From Chondrosia reniformis (lineage: Eukaryota; Porifera; Demospongiae; Chondrillida; Chondrillidae): a stretch of 64,000 bases of DNA. The notes below the pieces were generated by a model, which was not told the origin of the DNA, did no database searches, and saw only the letters and a program-made list of their open reading frames with translations. The position numbers and the translations under genes were made by a program. The stretch covers positions 2,970,501 to 3,034,500 of the forward strand of contig OX359193.1 in assembly GCA_947172415.1 (NCBI GenBank). The letters are read 5' to 3'. Below, piece by piece: positions 26,869 through 38,848 of the stretch (within the stretch, counting starts at the first letter, position 1; every line of letters starts with the position of its first letter).

Positions 26869-27246
26869 TTAAATATTTGTACTATCGTCAAACTCTGATT
26901 CCAAATCTGAAGTAGTTAATGGATCATGTGGTAGCAGTAAGCTATCTTCAACTCCCTCTGAAGTAGTTGTCACTGTGCTATTCTCCTGTGCAGATCTAGA
27001 AGTATTTTCTTCACTATTTCCGCCTGCCCTTGATTGAGACGTACTAGTTCCCAATTTAAAGGCTCTATCGGAACAAAATCGTTTTCCACGCCAGGGTTTT
27101 TGAGATGAAAGACCAACTAAAACATCTGGTGAGGAATTAGACTCTTTGCCTCCTTGATTTGAAAGAATATCGGGTGAATTCATTGAGATCGAAGCTTTGA
27201 TCTGACGATCGCCAACATTTCTTCGTTCCTCGGGGGTATTAGACAT
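26869..27246 (-). CDS. Possible first exon of the transposase gene (function unknown)
   Basis: An ATG at 27246 opens a 125-codon frame that is Ser/Thr-rich and becomes acidic at its end (SDLESEFDDS). The main transposase exon begins with an acidic stretch (DSDEEQGTDS) after a good acceptor at 26569. The two could be exons of one gene split by an intron of about 300 bp. However, no consensus donor that keeps frame is visible near 26875, so the join is unresolved. I recognise no domain in this part. It may instead be a separate small open frame or a decayed exon. Confidence 0.45.
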   Translation of the reverse strand: MSNTPEERRNVGDRQIKASISMNSPDILSNQGGKESNSSPDVLVGLSSQKPWRGKRFCSDRAFKLGTSTSQSRAGGNSEENTSRSAQENSTVTTTSEGVEDSLLLPHDPLTTSDLESEFDDSTNI

Positions 27247-27671
27247 TCTTTAAGCTTTAAAATAGCTTTAAAAAAGTTTAAAAATATCGTTATACTCTCA
27301 AACAAAGCGTGGTGTGCTTTGCAGGCTTGCATATAACAAAAAGCCAATGTTTGAGGGTGGAATCGATTTTTATAGGAGGCGTCCATGTTAGTGACCATAG
27401 AAACTCGCGATGAATGTGCGTGTTACCTAGCTTGTGGTCTCATTAAGTATGCAAACGTGACCAAATGAACTAATTTGGTTGATCAAAAATATTTTGTTCG
27501 TATATTTGATCGTATCTCAGTTTCTGAATTCAATATTAACAATCCGAAACGAGCATTGATGAGCCCATGAAATTCTCTATATTTTAGTATATAAGAAAGC
27601 CAGCGTTACGGCAACATTGCGTGAGTGTTTTTATGGAAATATTTGGGAACTTTATGATGATTTGCACTATA
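27247..27671 (-). other. 5' flank and terminal region of the Tc1-like transposon
   Basis: This is 425 bp from the candidate first ATG to the terminus. The inner sequence tatgcaaacgtgac at about 27449 is shared with the related element at about 40016, at a similar distance from its end. A promoter for the transposase should lie here, but I see no certain core motif. The last bases, read from the end inward, are tatagtgcaaatcatcataa. Confidence 0.6.
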
Positions 27672-30600
27672 TAAAGCAAAAACTGAGGGATATATTTGGC
27701 AAAATTATGCGATATATTTTGAAAAATTTATGGGATGCATTTTGAAAAAATTATGGGATATATTTTGAAAAAATTAACGGGATATATTTTGAAAAAATTA
27801 TGGGATATATTTTGAAAAAATTATGGGATATACTGGTCCATTGGATATATTAACAAAAAAGTAAGGGATGTCTTAGGCAAACTTATGGAATATACAGGGA
27901 AAAAATTATAGGATACTCTAAGGGATATATTTGTCAAAAGGTATGGGATATTTATATTTGACAAAACCTAAGGGGCATATTGGGTAAAACTATGGGATAT
28001 ATTATGGAATATAATAGGTAACATTTATAAATAATTAGATATAGTAAGGAAGAACTGAGAGATTTTTAGGCCAAAAAATTGGGCTAAGACTATAGGTTTA
28101 ATTATAGGATACATTTGGAAAAATATGGGATATCTTTGGCAACAACTATGGGATATATTGGGCAAAACTATGGGATATATTGGGCAAAACTATGGGATGT
28201 TTTGGGCTAAGACTATAGGTGATATTTCCGGATATAGTTGGCAAAAATTGTGGGATATATTGGGCAAAAATTATGGAATATATATTATGGTATATATTGG
28301 TTAAAAATTGTTGGATATATTTGTCAAAACTATGGGATATACTACTCCATTGGATATGTTAATTAAAATTTATGGGATATATTAAGCAAAAATTATGAGA
28401 TCTATAAAGCAAAAATTATGGTATATACTATGGGATATAGTCGTCAAAAGGTATGGGATATATATGACAAAAAATAATAGGTATATTTGGTAAAATTATG
28501 GGATATATTATGGGATATAATTGGCAATATTTTAAAATTATTGGATATATTAAGCAACAACGGAGGGATATTTTAGGCCAAATTATGGGATAGATTAGGC
28601 AAAAATTATGAGATATATTTGCAAAAATAATTGGATATATTCGGAAGAACTATTGGATATATTGAGCAAAAAATTTGGGATATATATGGCTAAGAGTATA
28701 GATAATTTTATGGGATGTATTTGGCTAAAACTATGGGATAAATTTTGCAAAACTATGGGATATACTGGTCCATTAGATAAATTAAAAAAAACTAAGGGAT
28801 GTCTTAGGCAAAATTATGGGATATACTGGATAAAATTATGGGATATACTATTGGATATATTTGTCAAAAGCTATGGGATTTATATGACAAAAAGAGGGGG
28901 GCATATTGGGAAAACTATGGGATGAATTATGGAATATAATAGGCAATATTTTTAAATAATTGGATATATTAAGGAAAAAACAGGGGATATATTAGCCAAA
29001 AAATTAGGGTTAAGACTACAGGTAACATTATCGGATATATTTGGAAAAAATTAAGGGATATATTGGCCTAAGACTATAGGTGATATTTCCAGATACATTT
29101 GGCAACAATTATGGGATATATTTGGAAAAATATGGGATATATTTGGCAAAAAGTATGGGATATATTGGGCTAAGACTATAGGTTATTTTATGTGGTATAT
29201 TCGGCAAAAACTATGGGATATATTAGGCAAAACTTATGGGACACATTATGGCATATATTGATTTAAAATTGTTAGATATATTTGTAAGACTATGGGATTT
29301 ATTCAGAAAGACTATGGGATATAGTGGGCAAAAACTATGCGATATATTGGGCTAGGACTACAGGGTTATATTATGGGCTATATTTGGAAAAAATATGGGA
29401 TATATTTGGAAAAATATGGGATATATTGGGCAAAAATTATAATATATATTTTAGGATATATTGGTTTAAAATTTTTGGACATATTTGGCAAACCTATGTG
29501 ATATACTAGTCCATTGGATATATTAATTAAAATCTATGGGATATATTATGCAAAAATTATGAGATATATAAAGGAAAAATTATGGTATATACTATGGGAT
29601 ATAGTCGTCAAAAGGAATGGGATATATTTGACAAAAAATAATGGGTATATTGGGTAAAATTAGGGATATATTATGGGATATAATTGGCAATATTTTGAAA
29701 TAATTGGATATATTAAGCAACAACTTATTCAAAGTTTTGGGATATATTCGGCAAAAATTATGTGATATATTTGCAAAAATTATGGGATATATTTCTTAAA
29801 ACTATGGCTATATTTGGAAAAACCATTGTATATAACAGGCAAAAATGGATATATTTAGAAAAATATAAGATATATTTAGAAAAACTATGGGATATATTGG
29901 GCTAAGACTATAGGTGATATATTGGGATATATTTGAAAAACTATGGTGACATATTCGGAAAATCTGTGGGATATATTTGGCAAAATTATGGGATATATAT
30001 GCAAAATCTATGGGATACATTCAGAAACACTATGGGATATATTGGTTTAAGACTATAAATCATTTTATGGGTTGTATTCGGCAAAAACTATGGGATATAG
30101 TGGGCTAAAATTATGGGTTATATTATTGGATATATTGGTTATACATTGTTGGATATATTTGGCAAAACTATGGGATATACTGCTCCATTTGATATATTAA
30201 GCAAAAACCAGATGATGTATTAGCTAAAATTATGGGCAAAAATTATGGGATATATTGTGCTAAGACTTTTGGTTCTTTTATGGGATATATTCGGCAAAGG
30301 CTATTTGATATATTTGGCAAAACTATGGGATATACTGGTCCATTGGATATATTTTGCAAAAACTAAGGGATGTCTTAGGCAAAATTATGAGATATAAAGG
30401 GGGAAAATTATGAGATATACTATGGGATATATTTGTAAAAGTATAGAATTTATCCAGAAAGACAATGGGATATATAGGGCAGAAACTATAGGATATATTG
30501 GGCTCAGACTATAGGTTATGTAATGGGATATATTTGGCAAACATTATGGGATATAGTTATAAAAATATGTGATATATTGGGCAAAAACTATAGGATATAT

Positions 30601-33600
30601 TGGGCTAAGACTATAGTCGGCAAAAAGTATGGGATATATTGGGTAAAAATTATGGGAAATATTATGGGATATATTGGTTTAAAATTGTTGAATATTTTTG
30701 GCAAAACTTTGGTATATACTGGTCCATTGGATATATTAATCAACAACTATGGGATATATTCGTCAAAAGCTACGGGATATATTTGAGAAAAAATGAGTAT
30801 ATTGTGTAAAATTATGGGATATATTATGGGATATAATTGGCTAAATTTTTAAATACTTGTATATATTAAGCAAAAGCTATGGGATATATTAGACAAAAAC
30901 TATGGTGTATTTCGGTAAATCTATGGGATATTTATGGGATATAATTGACAAATTTTTAAATAATTGGATATGTTAAGCAACAACAGAGGTATATATTAGG
31001 AAAAACTATTAGTTATATTGGGCTAAGACTTTAGGTTATTATATGCTATATATCCGGCAAAAACTATGGGATATATTGTGCAAAAATTATGGGATATATT
31101 ATGGGATATATTGGTTAAAAATTATTGGATATATTTGGCAAAACTCTGGGATATACTGGTCCATGGGATATAATATGGGGTTTAATTGGCAATATTTTTA
31201 AATTATTGGATATATTTGGCAAAAATTATGGGATATATTCGCAAAAATAATGGGATATATTCGGAAAAACTATGGGAGGTTTGCGCCAAAACTTTGGGAT
31301 ATATTGGGCTAAGACTATAAGTTAAAGTATGGGATATATTTAGATAAAATTATGGGATGTATTTGGAAAAATATGGGATATACTTGACAAAAACTGTGAT
31401 ATATTGGTCTAAGACTATAGATAATTTTATGGGAAGTATTCGGCAAAAACTTTGGGATATATTTGCAAAAACAAAGGGATATATTCCTAAGAACTATGGG
31501 ATATATTGGGCAAAATTATGGGATATTTTGGGCTAAGACTATATGTTATTTAGTGGGATATATTTGACAAACATGATGTGATATATTTGGAAAAAATATG
31601 CGATAAATTGGGCAAAACCTAGGGGATATATTGTGCTAAGACTATAGGTTATATGATGGGATATATTTGTAAAAATTATGGGATATATCTGGAAAAAATT
31701 ATGGGATATATTTGGAAAGATATGGGATATATTTGGCAAATATTATGGGATATATTTGCAAAAACTATGGGATATATTGCGCAAAAATTATGGGATATAC
31801 AATGGGAAATATTTTTCAAAAGCTTTGGGATATATTTGACAAAAACTAAGGCCTATCTTTGGTAAATCAATGGGTTATTTAAGGAACATAATTGGCAATA
31901 TTTTTAAATAATTGGATATATTAAGCTAAAACTGAGGGATATATTAGGCAAAACGATGGGTTATATTGGGCTAAGACTATAGGTTATTTTATGTGATATA
32001 TTCGTTGAAAACTATGGGAAATATTAGGCAAAACCTATTGGATATATATTGGCATATATTGGTTTTAAATTGTTGGATATATTTGATTTATTCAGAAAGA
32101 CCATGGGGTAATTTAGGGTTAAGACTATAGGTTATATTATGGGATATATTTGGCAAAAGTATGGGATATATTTGAAAAATTATGGGATATATTTGAAAAC
32201 ATATTGGATATATTTGTTGAAAACTATGGGATATATTGGGCTAAGACTAAAGGTGATTTTATGGGATATATTTGGCAAAAATATGCGATATATTGGGCAA
32301 AAATTATTATATATAATTTGGGATATATTGGTTTAAAATTGTTGGACAAATTTCGCAAAACTATGGGATATACTAGTCCATTGGATATATTAATGGGATA
32401 TATAAAGCAAAAATTATGGGATATCTAAAGAGAAAATTATGGTATATAATATGGGATATAGTCGTGAAAAGCATGGGATATCTTTAGCAAAAACTATGGG
32501 ATATCTAAAGAGAAAATTATGGTATATAATATGGGATATAGTCGTGAAAAGCATGGGATATCTTTAGCAAAAACTATGGGATATAAAGGCAAAAATTATG
32601 GGATATACTATGGGATATATTTGACAAAAAACGAAGGGGATATATTTGTAACCCAATGGGATTTATTCAGAAATATGGGATATATTTGGAAAGAATATGG
32701 GATATGTTGAGCAATAATTATTATATATATTTTGGGATATATTGGTTTAAATTTGTTGGACATATTTGGCAAAACTATGGGATATACTAGTCCATTGGAT
32801 ATATTAATTATAATCTATGGGTAATATTATGCAAACATTATCAGATATATAAAGCTAAAATTACGGTATATACCATGGGATATAGTCGTCAAAAGGTATG
32901 GAATATATTTGATAAAAAATAATGGGTATATTGGGTAAAATTATGGGATATATTATGGGATATAATTGGCAATTTTTAGAAATAATTGGATATATTAAGC
33001 AACAACTTATTCAAAACTTTGGTATATATTCGGCAAAAATTATGGGATATATTTGCAAAAACTATGGGATATTGTTCCTAAAACTATGGTAATATTTGGG
33101 AAAACCATTAGATATAACGGGCAAAAACGGATATATATAGAAAGAGATAAGATAAATTTGGAAAAACTATGGGATATATTGGGCTAAGACTATAGGTGAT
33201 ATTATGGGATATATTAGGCAAACATTATGGGATATATTTATTAAGACTACGGGTATATTCGGAAAAACTATGGGATATAATGGGTAATAACTATGGGATA
33301 TATTTGAAAAAATAGGATATATTTGGTTAAACTATGGGATATATTGGGCACACATTATGGGATATATTGTCTAAAACTATGGGATATATTGAGCAAAAAC
33401 TATGGGATATATTTGGCAAAATATAGGATATACTTGGCAATAACCGTGGTATATATAGGGCTACGATTATAGGTTATTTTATGGGATATATTTGGCCAAA
33501 ACTATGGTCGAAGACTATAGATAATTTTTAGGTTGTATTCGGCAAAAACTATGGGATATATTGGACGAACATTATGTGTTAAATTATGGGATATATTGGT

Positions 33601-33830
33601 TTAAAATTGTTGGATATATTTGGCAAAACTATGGGATATACTGGTCCATTGGATATATTAAGTAACGACTAAGGGATATATTCGGCAAAATTTTGGGATA
33701 AATAGGGCAAAAATTGTAGGATATACTATGGGATATATTTGATTTATTCAGATGGGATGTATGTGCCAAAAACTAAGGGGTATATGGGGTAAAATTATGG
33801 GAAATATTATGAGATATAATTGGATATATT
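27672..33830 (+). repeat. 23-bp satellite array, forward orientation, block 3
   Basis: The same satellite continues in the same orientation and phase after the Tc1-like insertion, starting taaagcaaaaactgaggg. The ggtccattgg and ggcaatattttt tag monomers alternate as before. It stops at the foldback element at 33831. Confidence 0.93.
32415..32584 (+). repeat. Exact tandem duplication of 80 bp in the satellite
   Basis: The segment starting tatgggatatctaaagagaa recurs exactly 80 bp downstream, and identity holds through to about 32584. The bases on either side differ. An error-free duplication of several variant monomers stands out in an otherwise diverged array. It is probably a recent unequal exchange or slippage event, or an assembly duplication. 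Confidence 0.9.
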
Positions 33831-34028
33831 CGCATGTGTAACATGTCTACGAATTTCCGATTTTTGTAAATCGTCTATTAGCGCATTCTGAAATGTCACA
33901 TTCCAGGTGAAAGTGTCTCTAGCATGTGACCTGCACGTGAAGCAGAGCACCAGCCACCGAAACGTCACGAGTCATCACTAGTCGTTATCGATGTTAAATT
34001 ATCAATTGTGAAAACTTAAGAGCAATTG

Positions 34029-34060
34029 CGGAGGAAGGCCAATGACGGAGGAAGGCCAAT
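34029..34060 (+). repeat. Short direct repeat, 17-bp period
   Basis: The 15-mer cggaggaaggccaat occurs at 34029-34043 and again at 34046-34060. It lies just outside the nested inverted repeat that follows. Two copies only. Confidence 0.85.
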
Positions 34061-34061
34061 A

Positions 34062-34199
34062 AAGGCCTACGTGACCGTAACGTTCTATTTTCTTTTGATT
34101 ATACTACGTTAATAATCAAAAGAAGAATGGAACGTTTTCTTTTGATTATACTACATTAATAATCAAAAAAGAATAGAACGTTTCGGTCACGTAAGCCTT
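34062..34199. repeat. Nested inverted repeat inside the foldback element
   Basis: The left arm begins aaggcctacgtgaccg and continues through aacgttctattttcttttga. The right arm is its near-perfect reverse complement, ending at gtaagcctt (34199). Smaller inverted pairs (ttcttttgattat and ataatcaaaagaa) lie inside. A third, direct copy of the left-arm sequence starts near 34246 (aagcttacatgaccgaaacg). The unit has therefore been copied at least three times in alternating orientation. Confidence 0.85.
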
Positions 34200-34243
34200 A
34201 ATTCCTCAGCTATTATTAAGGTATTATAATAGCTGAGGAATTA
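34198..34243. repeat. Hairpin with 18-base arms
   Basis: ttaattcctcagctatta is followed about ten bases later by its exact reverse complement, taatagctgaggaattaa. It separates the second and third copies of the nested unit in the foldback element and could form a strong stem-loop. Confidence 0.85.
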
Positions 34244-34661
34244 AAGCTTACATGACCGAAACGTTCTATTTTCTTTTGATTATACTTCGTTAATTGCTCA
34301 TACATTTTTGCCATTGATAATTACGTAGATATTGGTAGACATGCAATATGCTTACTGTTTCCACTTACCTCTTACAACAACAAAAACTTTGATCAAGGAA
34401 ACTGTATCGCTACCGAGACGCCTTACTTGACATATCAACTATAACATGTTACCAAATATTTGGGTGCATATGCAATGTCATAAAACGTCATTGTATGATG
34501 GCAAAGCTATACTACTAATTTCGGCTGATAATCACATGACAATACCATTACTCGAAGGAGAAGAGACAAATAGAAAACGAACCGATTATTAGACAGTGGA
34601 GAATTGTATATCTAACCATTTTTTGACATCAATCTCTTCAGTAAGTAACAGCCTAAAAGTT

Positions 34662-34792
34662 GTATGTATACTCCTGGAATATTCCCTTGTTTAACTGAGA
34701 TATGAAGTACTAGAGGCGCCCGATAAAGGTACGAAAATACGTTTTCGATTATAATTCAAAAAGTAAAGGGAATTTAAAAGGAGTATACATAC
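34662..34792. repeat. 131-bp inner inverted-repeat unit of the foldback element
   Basis: The unit begins gtatgtatactcctggaat and ends with the imperfect reverse complement, finishing ggagtatacatac. Arms are about 27 bp with a few mismatches. The truncated copy at 809-1231 breaks off inside this unit's left arm. The middle contains gaagtactagaggcgcccga, also found in the truncated copy. Confidence 0.8.
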
Positions 34793-35097
34793 CATCATTA
34801 GATATCAATATCCTTCATAGATTGGTGTCACCATTTATTCTATATTCGTATTTTCCACTGTCTAATAAAATGTTTTTGACGATTTCGCACCTCTCACTTA
34901 CAGCCGCTTACCTTCTCCTTTATGCCTGAAATCGTGACGCTCTTTTAGCCAAATTATTAAGAAAGAATAGCGCTTCAAATCTATATAATTTGTTTAGTGA
35001 TACGATGTTTCTAAAGTAAAATAGAGTAGATTAAAAAGAGTGTTAGTTAACGACTTTTTTTGAAAATTTCCAGAAGTATGGACATGTTCCACTAATG

Positions 35098-37650
35098 TTA
35101 AGGAAAAAAGGGGGATATATTAGCCAAAAAATAGGGCTAAGACTATTGGTTATATTATGGGATATATTTGGAAAAAATTATGGGATATAATAGGAAAAAT
35201 ATGGGATATATTTGGCAAAAATAATGGGTTATATTGGGCTTGGACTATAGATTATTTAGTGGCAAATATTCGCCCAAAAGTATGGGATATATTGGGCAAA
35301 AATTATGGAATATATTATGGGATATATTGGTTAAAATTGTTGGATACATTTTGTAAAAGTATGGGATATACTGGTCCATTGGATATATTAAGCAAAAACT
35401 AAGGGATATATTAGGCAAAATTATATCATATAAAAGGCAAACATTGTGGGATATACTATGGGATATATTTCACAAAAAACGAAAGGGATATATTTGTAAA
35501 ACTATGGGATTTTTTCAGAAAGACTATGGGAAATAGTGGGCAAAAATTCTGGGATATATTAGGCTAAGACTATATGTTATGTTATGGGCTATATTTGGCA
35601 AAATTATTGGATATAATTGGAAAAATATATGATATATTTGTCAAAAATGATGGGATATATTTGGAAAAAATATGGGATATATTATGGTATATATTGGTTA
35701 AAAATTGTTGGATATATTTGTCAAAACTCTGGGATATACTGGTCCATTGGATATATTAAGCAAAAACTAAGGGATGGATTAGGCGAATATGGGATATATA
35801 AGGGAAACATCATGGGATATACTAATGGATATATTTATCAAAAGCTATGGGATATATTTGTTAAAAGCTATGGGATATATTTGCCTAAAACTTAGGGCTT
35901 TATTGGGTAAAATTATGGGATATATTATGGGTTATAATTGGCAATATTTTAAATTATTGGATATATTAAGATAAAACCGAGGGATATTATAAACAAAATT
36001 ATGGGATAGATTAGGACAAAATTATTGGATATATTTGCCAAAATAATGGGATATATTTGGAAAAACTATTGGATATATTGAGCAAAAAGTTGGGATATAT
36101 TGAGCTAAGACTATAGATAATTTTATGGGATGTATTCGGCAAAAACTATGGAATATATTTTGAAAAAACTTTGGAATATACTGGTCCATTGGATATATTA
36201 AGGAAAAACTAAGGGATATACTGGTCCATTGGATATATTAAGCAAAAGCTAAGGGATGTCTTAGGCAAAATTATGGGATATACTGGAAAAAATTATGGGA
36301 TATATTCTATGGGATATATTTGTCAAAAGCTATGGGATTTATTTGACAAAAAATGAGAGGCATATTGGGTTAAACTATGGTATGTATTATGGGATATAAT
36401 ATTTTTAAAGATGATTATTAAGTTCTGTACAATAGCATATATACATCACAGAAAGTTCTAGAAAGCTAAATTACAAACCAACAGATACAGCAGTAATATA
36501 AAATCATCACAGGATTTTTACTATGCATGCAGTAGTTAGTTAGCTACTATGCTACATATTAAGGAAAAAACAGGGGATATATTAGCCAAAAATGGGGCTA
36601 AGACTATGGGTTATATTATTGGATATATTCGGCCAAAAGTATGGGATATTTTGGGCAAACATTATGGAATATATTATGGGATATATTGGTTAAAAATTGT
36701 TGGATATATTTGTCAAAACTATGGGATATACTGGTCCATTGGATATATTAAGCAAAAACTTAGGGATGTCTTTGGAAAAATTTTGGGATATAGAAAGTTA
36801 AAATTATGGGATATATTATGGGATATATTTTAAAACCTATGGAATTTATTCAAACAAACTATGGGATATATAGGGCAGAAACTATGGGATATATGGGGCT
36901 AAGACTATAGGTTATATTATGGGATATAATGCGATATATTTGGAAAAATTATGCAATACATTGGGCAAAAGCTATGGGATATATTGTGCTAAGAATATAG
37001 GTTATTTTATAGGATATGTTAAGCAAAAACTATGGGATATATTAGGAAAACTATGGGTTATATTGGGCTAAGACTTTAGGTTATTTTATGTTATATATTC
37101 AGCAAAAACTATGGGATATATTGGGCAAAAATTATGGGATATATTATGGGATATCTTGATTAAATATTGTTGGATATATTTGGCAAAACTCTGGGATATA
37201 CGGGTCCATTGGATATATTAAGATAAAACTAAAGGATATATTAGGCAAAATAATGGGATATACTATGGGATATATTTGTTAAAAGCTATGGGATAAATTT
37301 GCCAAAAACTAAGGGGTATATTGGGGAAAATTATGGGATATATAATGTGACATAATTGGCAATATTTTTAAATTATTGGATATATTTGGCATAAATTCTG
37401 GGATATATTAGCAAAAATAATGGGATATATTCGGAAAAACTATTGTATGTATTGGTAAAAACTTTGGGATATATTGGGCTAAGACTATAAATTAAAGTAT
37501 GGGATATATTTGGCTAAAATTATGGGATATATTTGGAAAAATATTGGATATACTTCGCAAAAACTATGTGATATATTTGCAAAAACAATGGGATATATTC
37601 CAAAGAACTATGGGATATATTGGGCAAAACAATGGGATATATTGGGCTAA
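35098..37650 (+). repeat. 23-bp satellite array, forward orientation, block 4
   Basis: Satellite in forward orientation between the foldback element and the first orientation switch. It carries the same tag monomers and one short foreign insertion at about 36410-36556. Confidence 0.92.
36410..36556. other. Short non-satellite insertion
   Basis: About 147 bp break the satellite between gatataatatttttaaa and tattaaggaaaaaacagg. The insert is AT-rich and has no open frame. It ends in an imperfect hairpin (gcatgcagtagttag followed by ttagctactatgc). It may be a small MITE or solo fragment. I do not recognise it and see no clear terminal inverted repeat across the whole insert. Confidence 0.6.
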
Positions 37651-37666
37651 GACTATAGCCCAATAT
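37640..37666. repeat. Palindromic switch point where the satellite inverts
   Basis: The forward array ends with tattgggct, then aagact, then atagcccaata in reverse orientation. The arms tattgggct and agcccaata are exact reverse complements around a spacer of about eight bases. From here the satellite reads on the minus strand. It is a perfect junction with no foreign sequence between the two orientations. Confidence 0.85.
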
Positions 37667-38766
37667 AACCCATACTTTTGCCTAATATATCCCTCAGTTT
37701 TAGCTTAATATATCCAATTATTTAAAAATATTGCCAATTATATTCCTTAAATAACCCATAGATTTACCAAAGATAGGCCTTAGCTTTTGTCAAATATATC
37801 CCATATTTTTCCAATTATATCACATAATTTTTTCAAACATATCCCAAAATATAACCTATAGTCTTAGCCCCATTTTTTGGCTAATATATCCCCCTTTTTT
37901 TCCTAAATATATCAAATAATTTAAAAATATTGCCAATTACATCCCATAATATATCCCATAATTTACCCAATATACCCCTTAGCTTTAGGCAAATATATCC
38001 CATAGCTTTTAACAAATATATCCCATAGCTTTTGAAAAATATATCCCTCAATATATCCCATGATTTTCCCCTATATATCCCATATTCGCCTAATCCTCTC
38101 TTAGTTTTAGCTTAATATATCCAATGGACCAGTATATTCCAGAGGTTTGACAAATATATCCAATAATTTTTAACCAATATATACCATAAGATATCCCATA
38201 ATTTTTGCCCAATATATCCCATAATTTTTGCCAACTATATCTCGAAATATCCGAATATATCCCATTGTTTTTGCAAATATATCCCATAATTTTGCCAAAT
38301 ATATCCCTCAGTTTTTGCTTTATAAATTCAATTATTTAAAATATTGCCAATTAGATCCCATAATATATGAAATAGTTTTACCCAATATACACCTTAGTTT
38401 TAGTCAAATAAATCCCAGAGCTTTGGACAAATATATCCCATAGTATATCCCATAATTTGTGTTTCCTATATGTCATAATTTTATCTAAAATAACCCAAAA
38501 AATAACCTATAGTCTTAGCCCAATATAATGAAAAGTCTTCGCCAAATATATCCCATAGTATATCCAAATATATCCTATTTTTTCAAATATATCCAATAGT
38601 TTTTACCCATTATATCCCATAGTTTTTCCGAATATATGCGTAGTCTTAATAAATATATCCCATAATTTTTGCAAAATATATCCCATTATATCACTTATAG
38701 TCTTAGCCCAATATATCCCATAGTTTTTCCAATATTTTTTCTAAATATATCCTTTTTTGCCCATTA
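37651..38766 (-). repeat. 23-bp satellite array, reverse orientation, block 5
   Basis: The same satellite now reads aatatatcccata on the plus strand, the complement of the forward core. The tag monomers appear as complements (ccaatggacc, near 38123). It is interrupted at 38767 by the transposon relative. Confidence 0.92.
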
Positions 38767-38848
38767 TAGTGCATTTCACCATAAATGTAAAATTTCCAAC
38801 TGTATAGTGGGGTTCAAAATTGGGCAATAAAAGTGATTAATATGAAAA

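Larger units (their letters stand above)
24859..27671 (-). mobile_element. Tc1/mariner-like (IS630-superfamily) DNA transposon
   Basis: This 2.8-kb insertion carries a DDE transposase on the minus strand. It sits inside a known satellite junction: the left flank ends ggatatata and the right flank starts taaagcaaaaactgag. Elsewhere in the window the uninterrupted satellite reads ggatatataaagcaaaaac (about 3372). This is consistent with a TA target duplication. The right terminus, read inward, is tatagtgcaaatcatcataa, which resembles the left terminus of the element at 38767. The left terminus (tgcatgaattaatgtgcac) does not show a clear matching inverted repeat, so that end is degenerate or rearranged. 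Confidence 0.85.
33831..35097. mobile_element. Foldback/MITE-like DNA element, full copy
   Basis: This 1.27-kb non-satellite block sits in a satellite junction: the left flank is tggatatatt and the right flank ttaaggaaaaa. The satellite normally reads ggatatattaaggaaaaa, so a 2-bp TT duplication is possible. The termini are imperfect inverted repeats: catgtgtaacatgtc at the left and cattagtggaacatgtc read inward from the right. Further inverted pairs are nested inside: tattagacagtgga at 34587-34600 and 34854-34867, and the gtatgtatactcc pair at 34662 and 34792. No transposase frame is visible, so it is non-autonomous. Its right arm is homologous to 809-1231. Confidence 0.8.
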
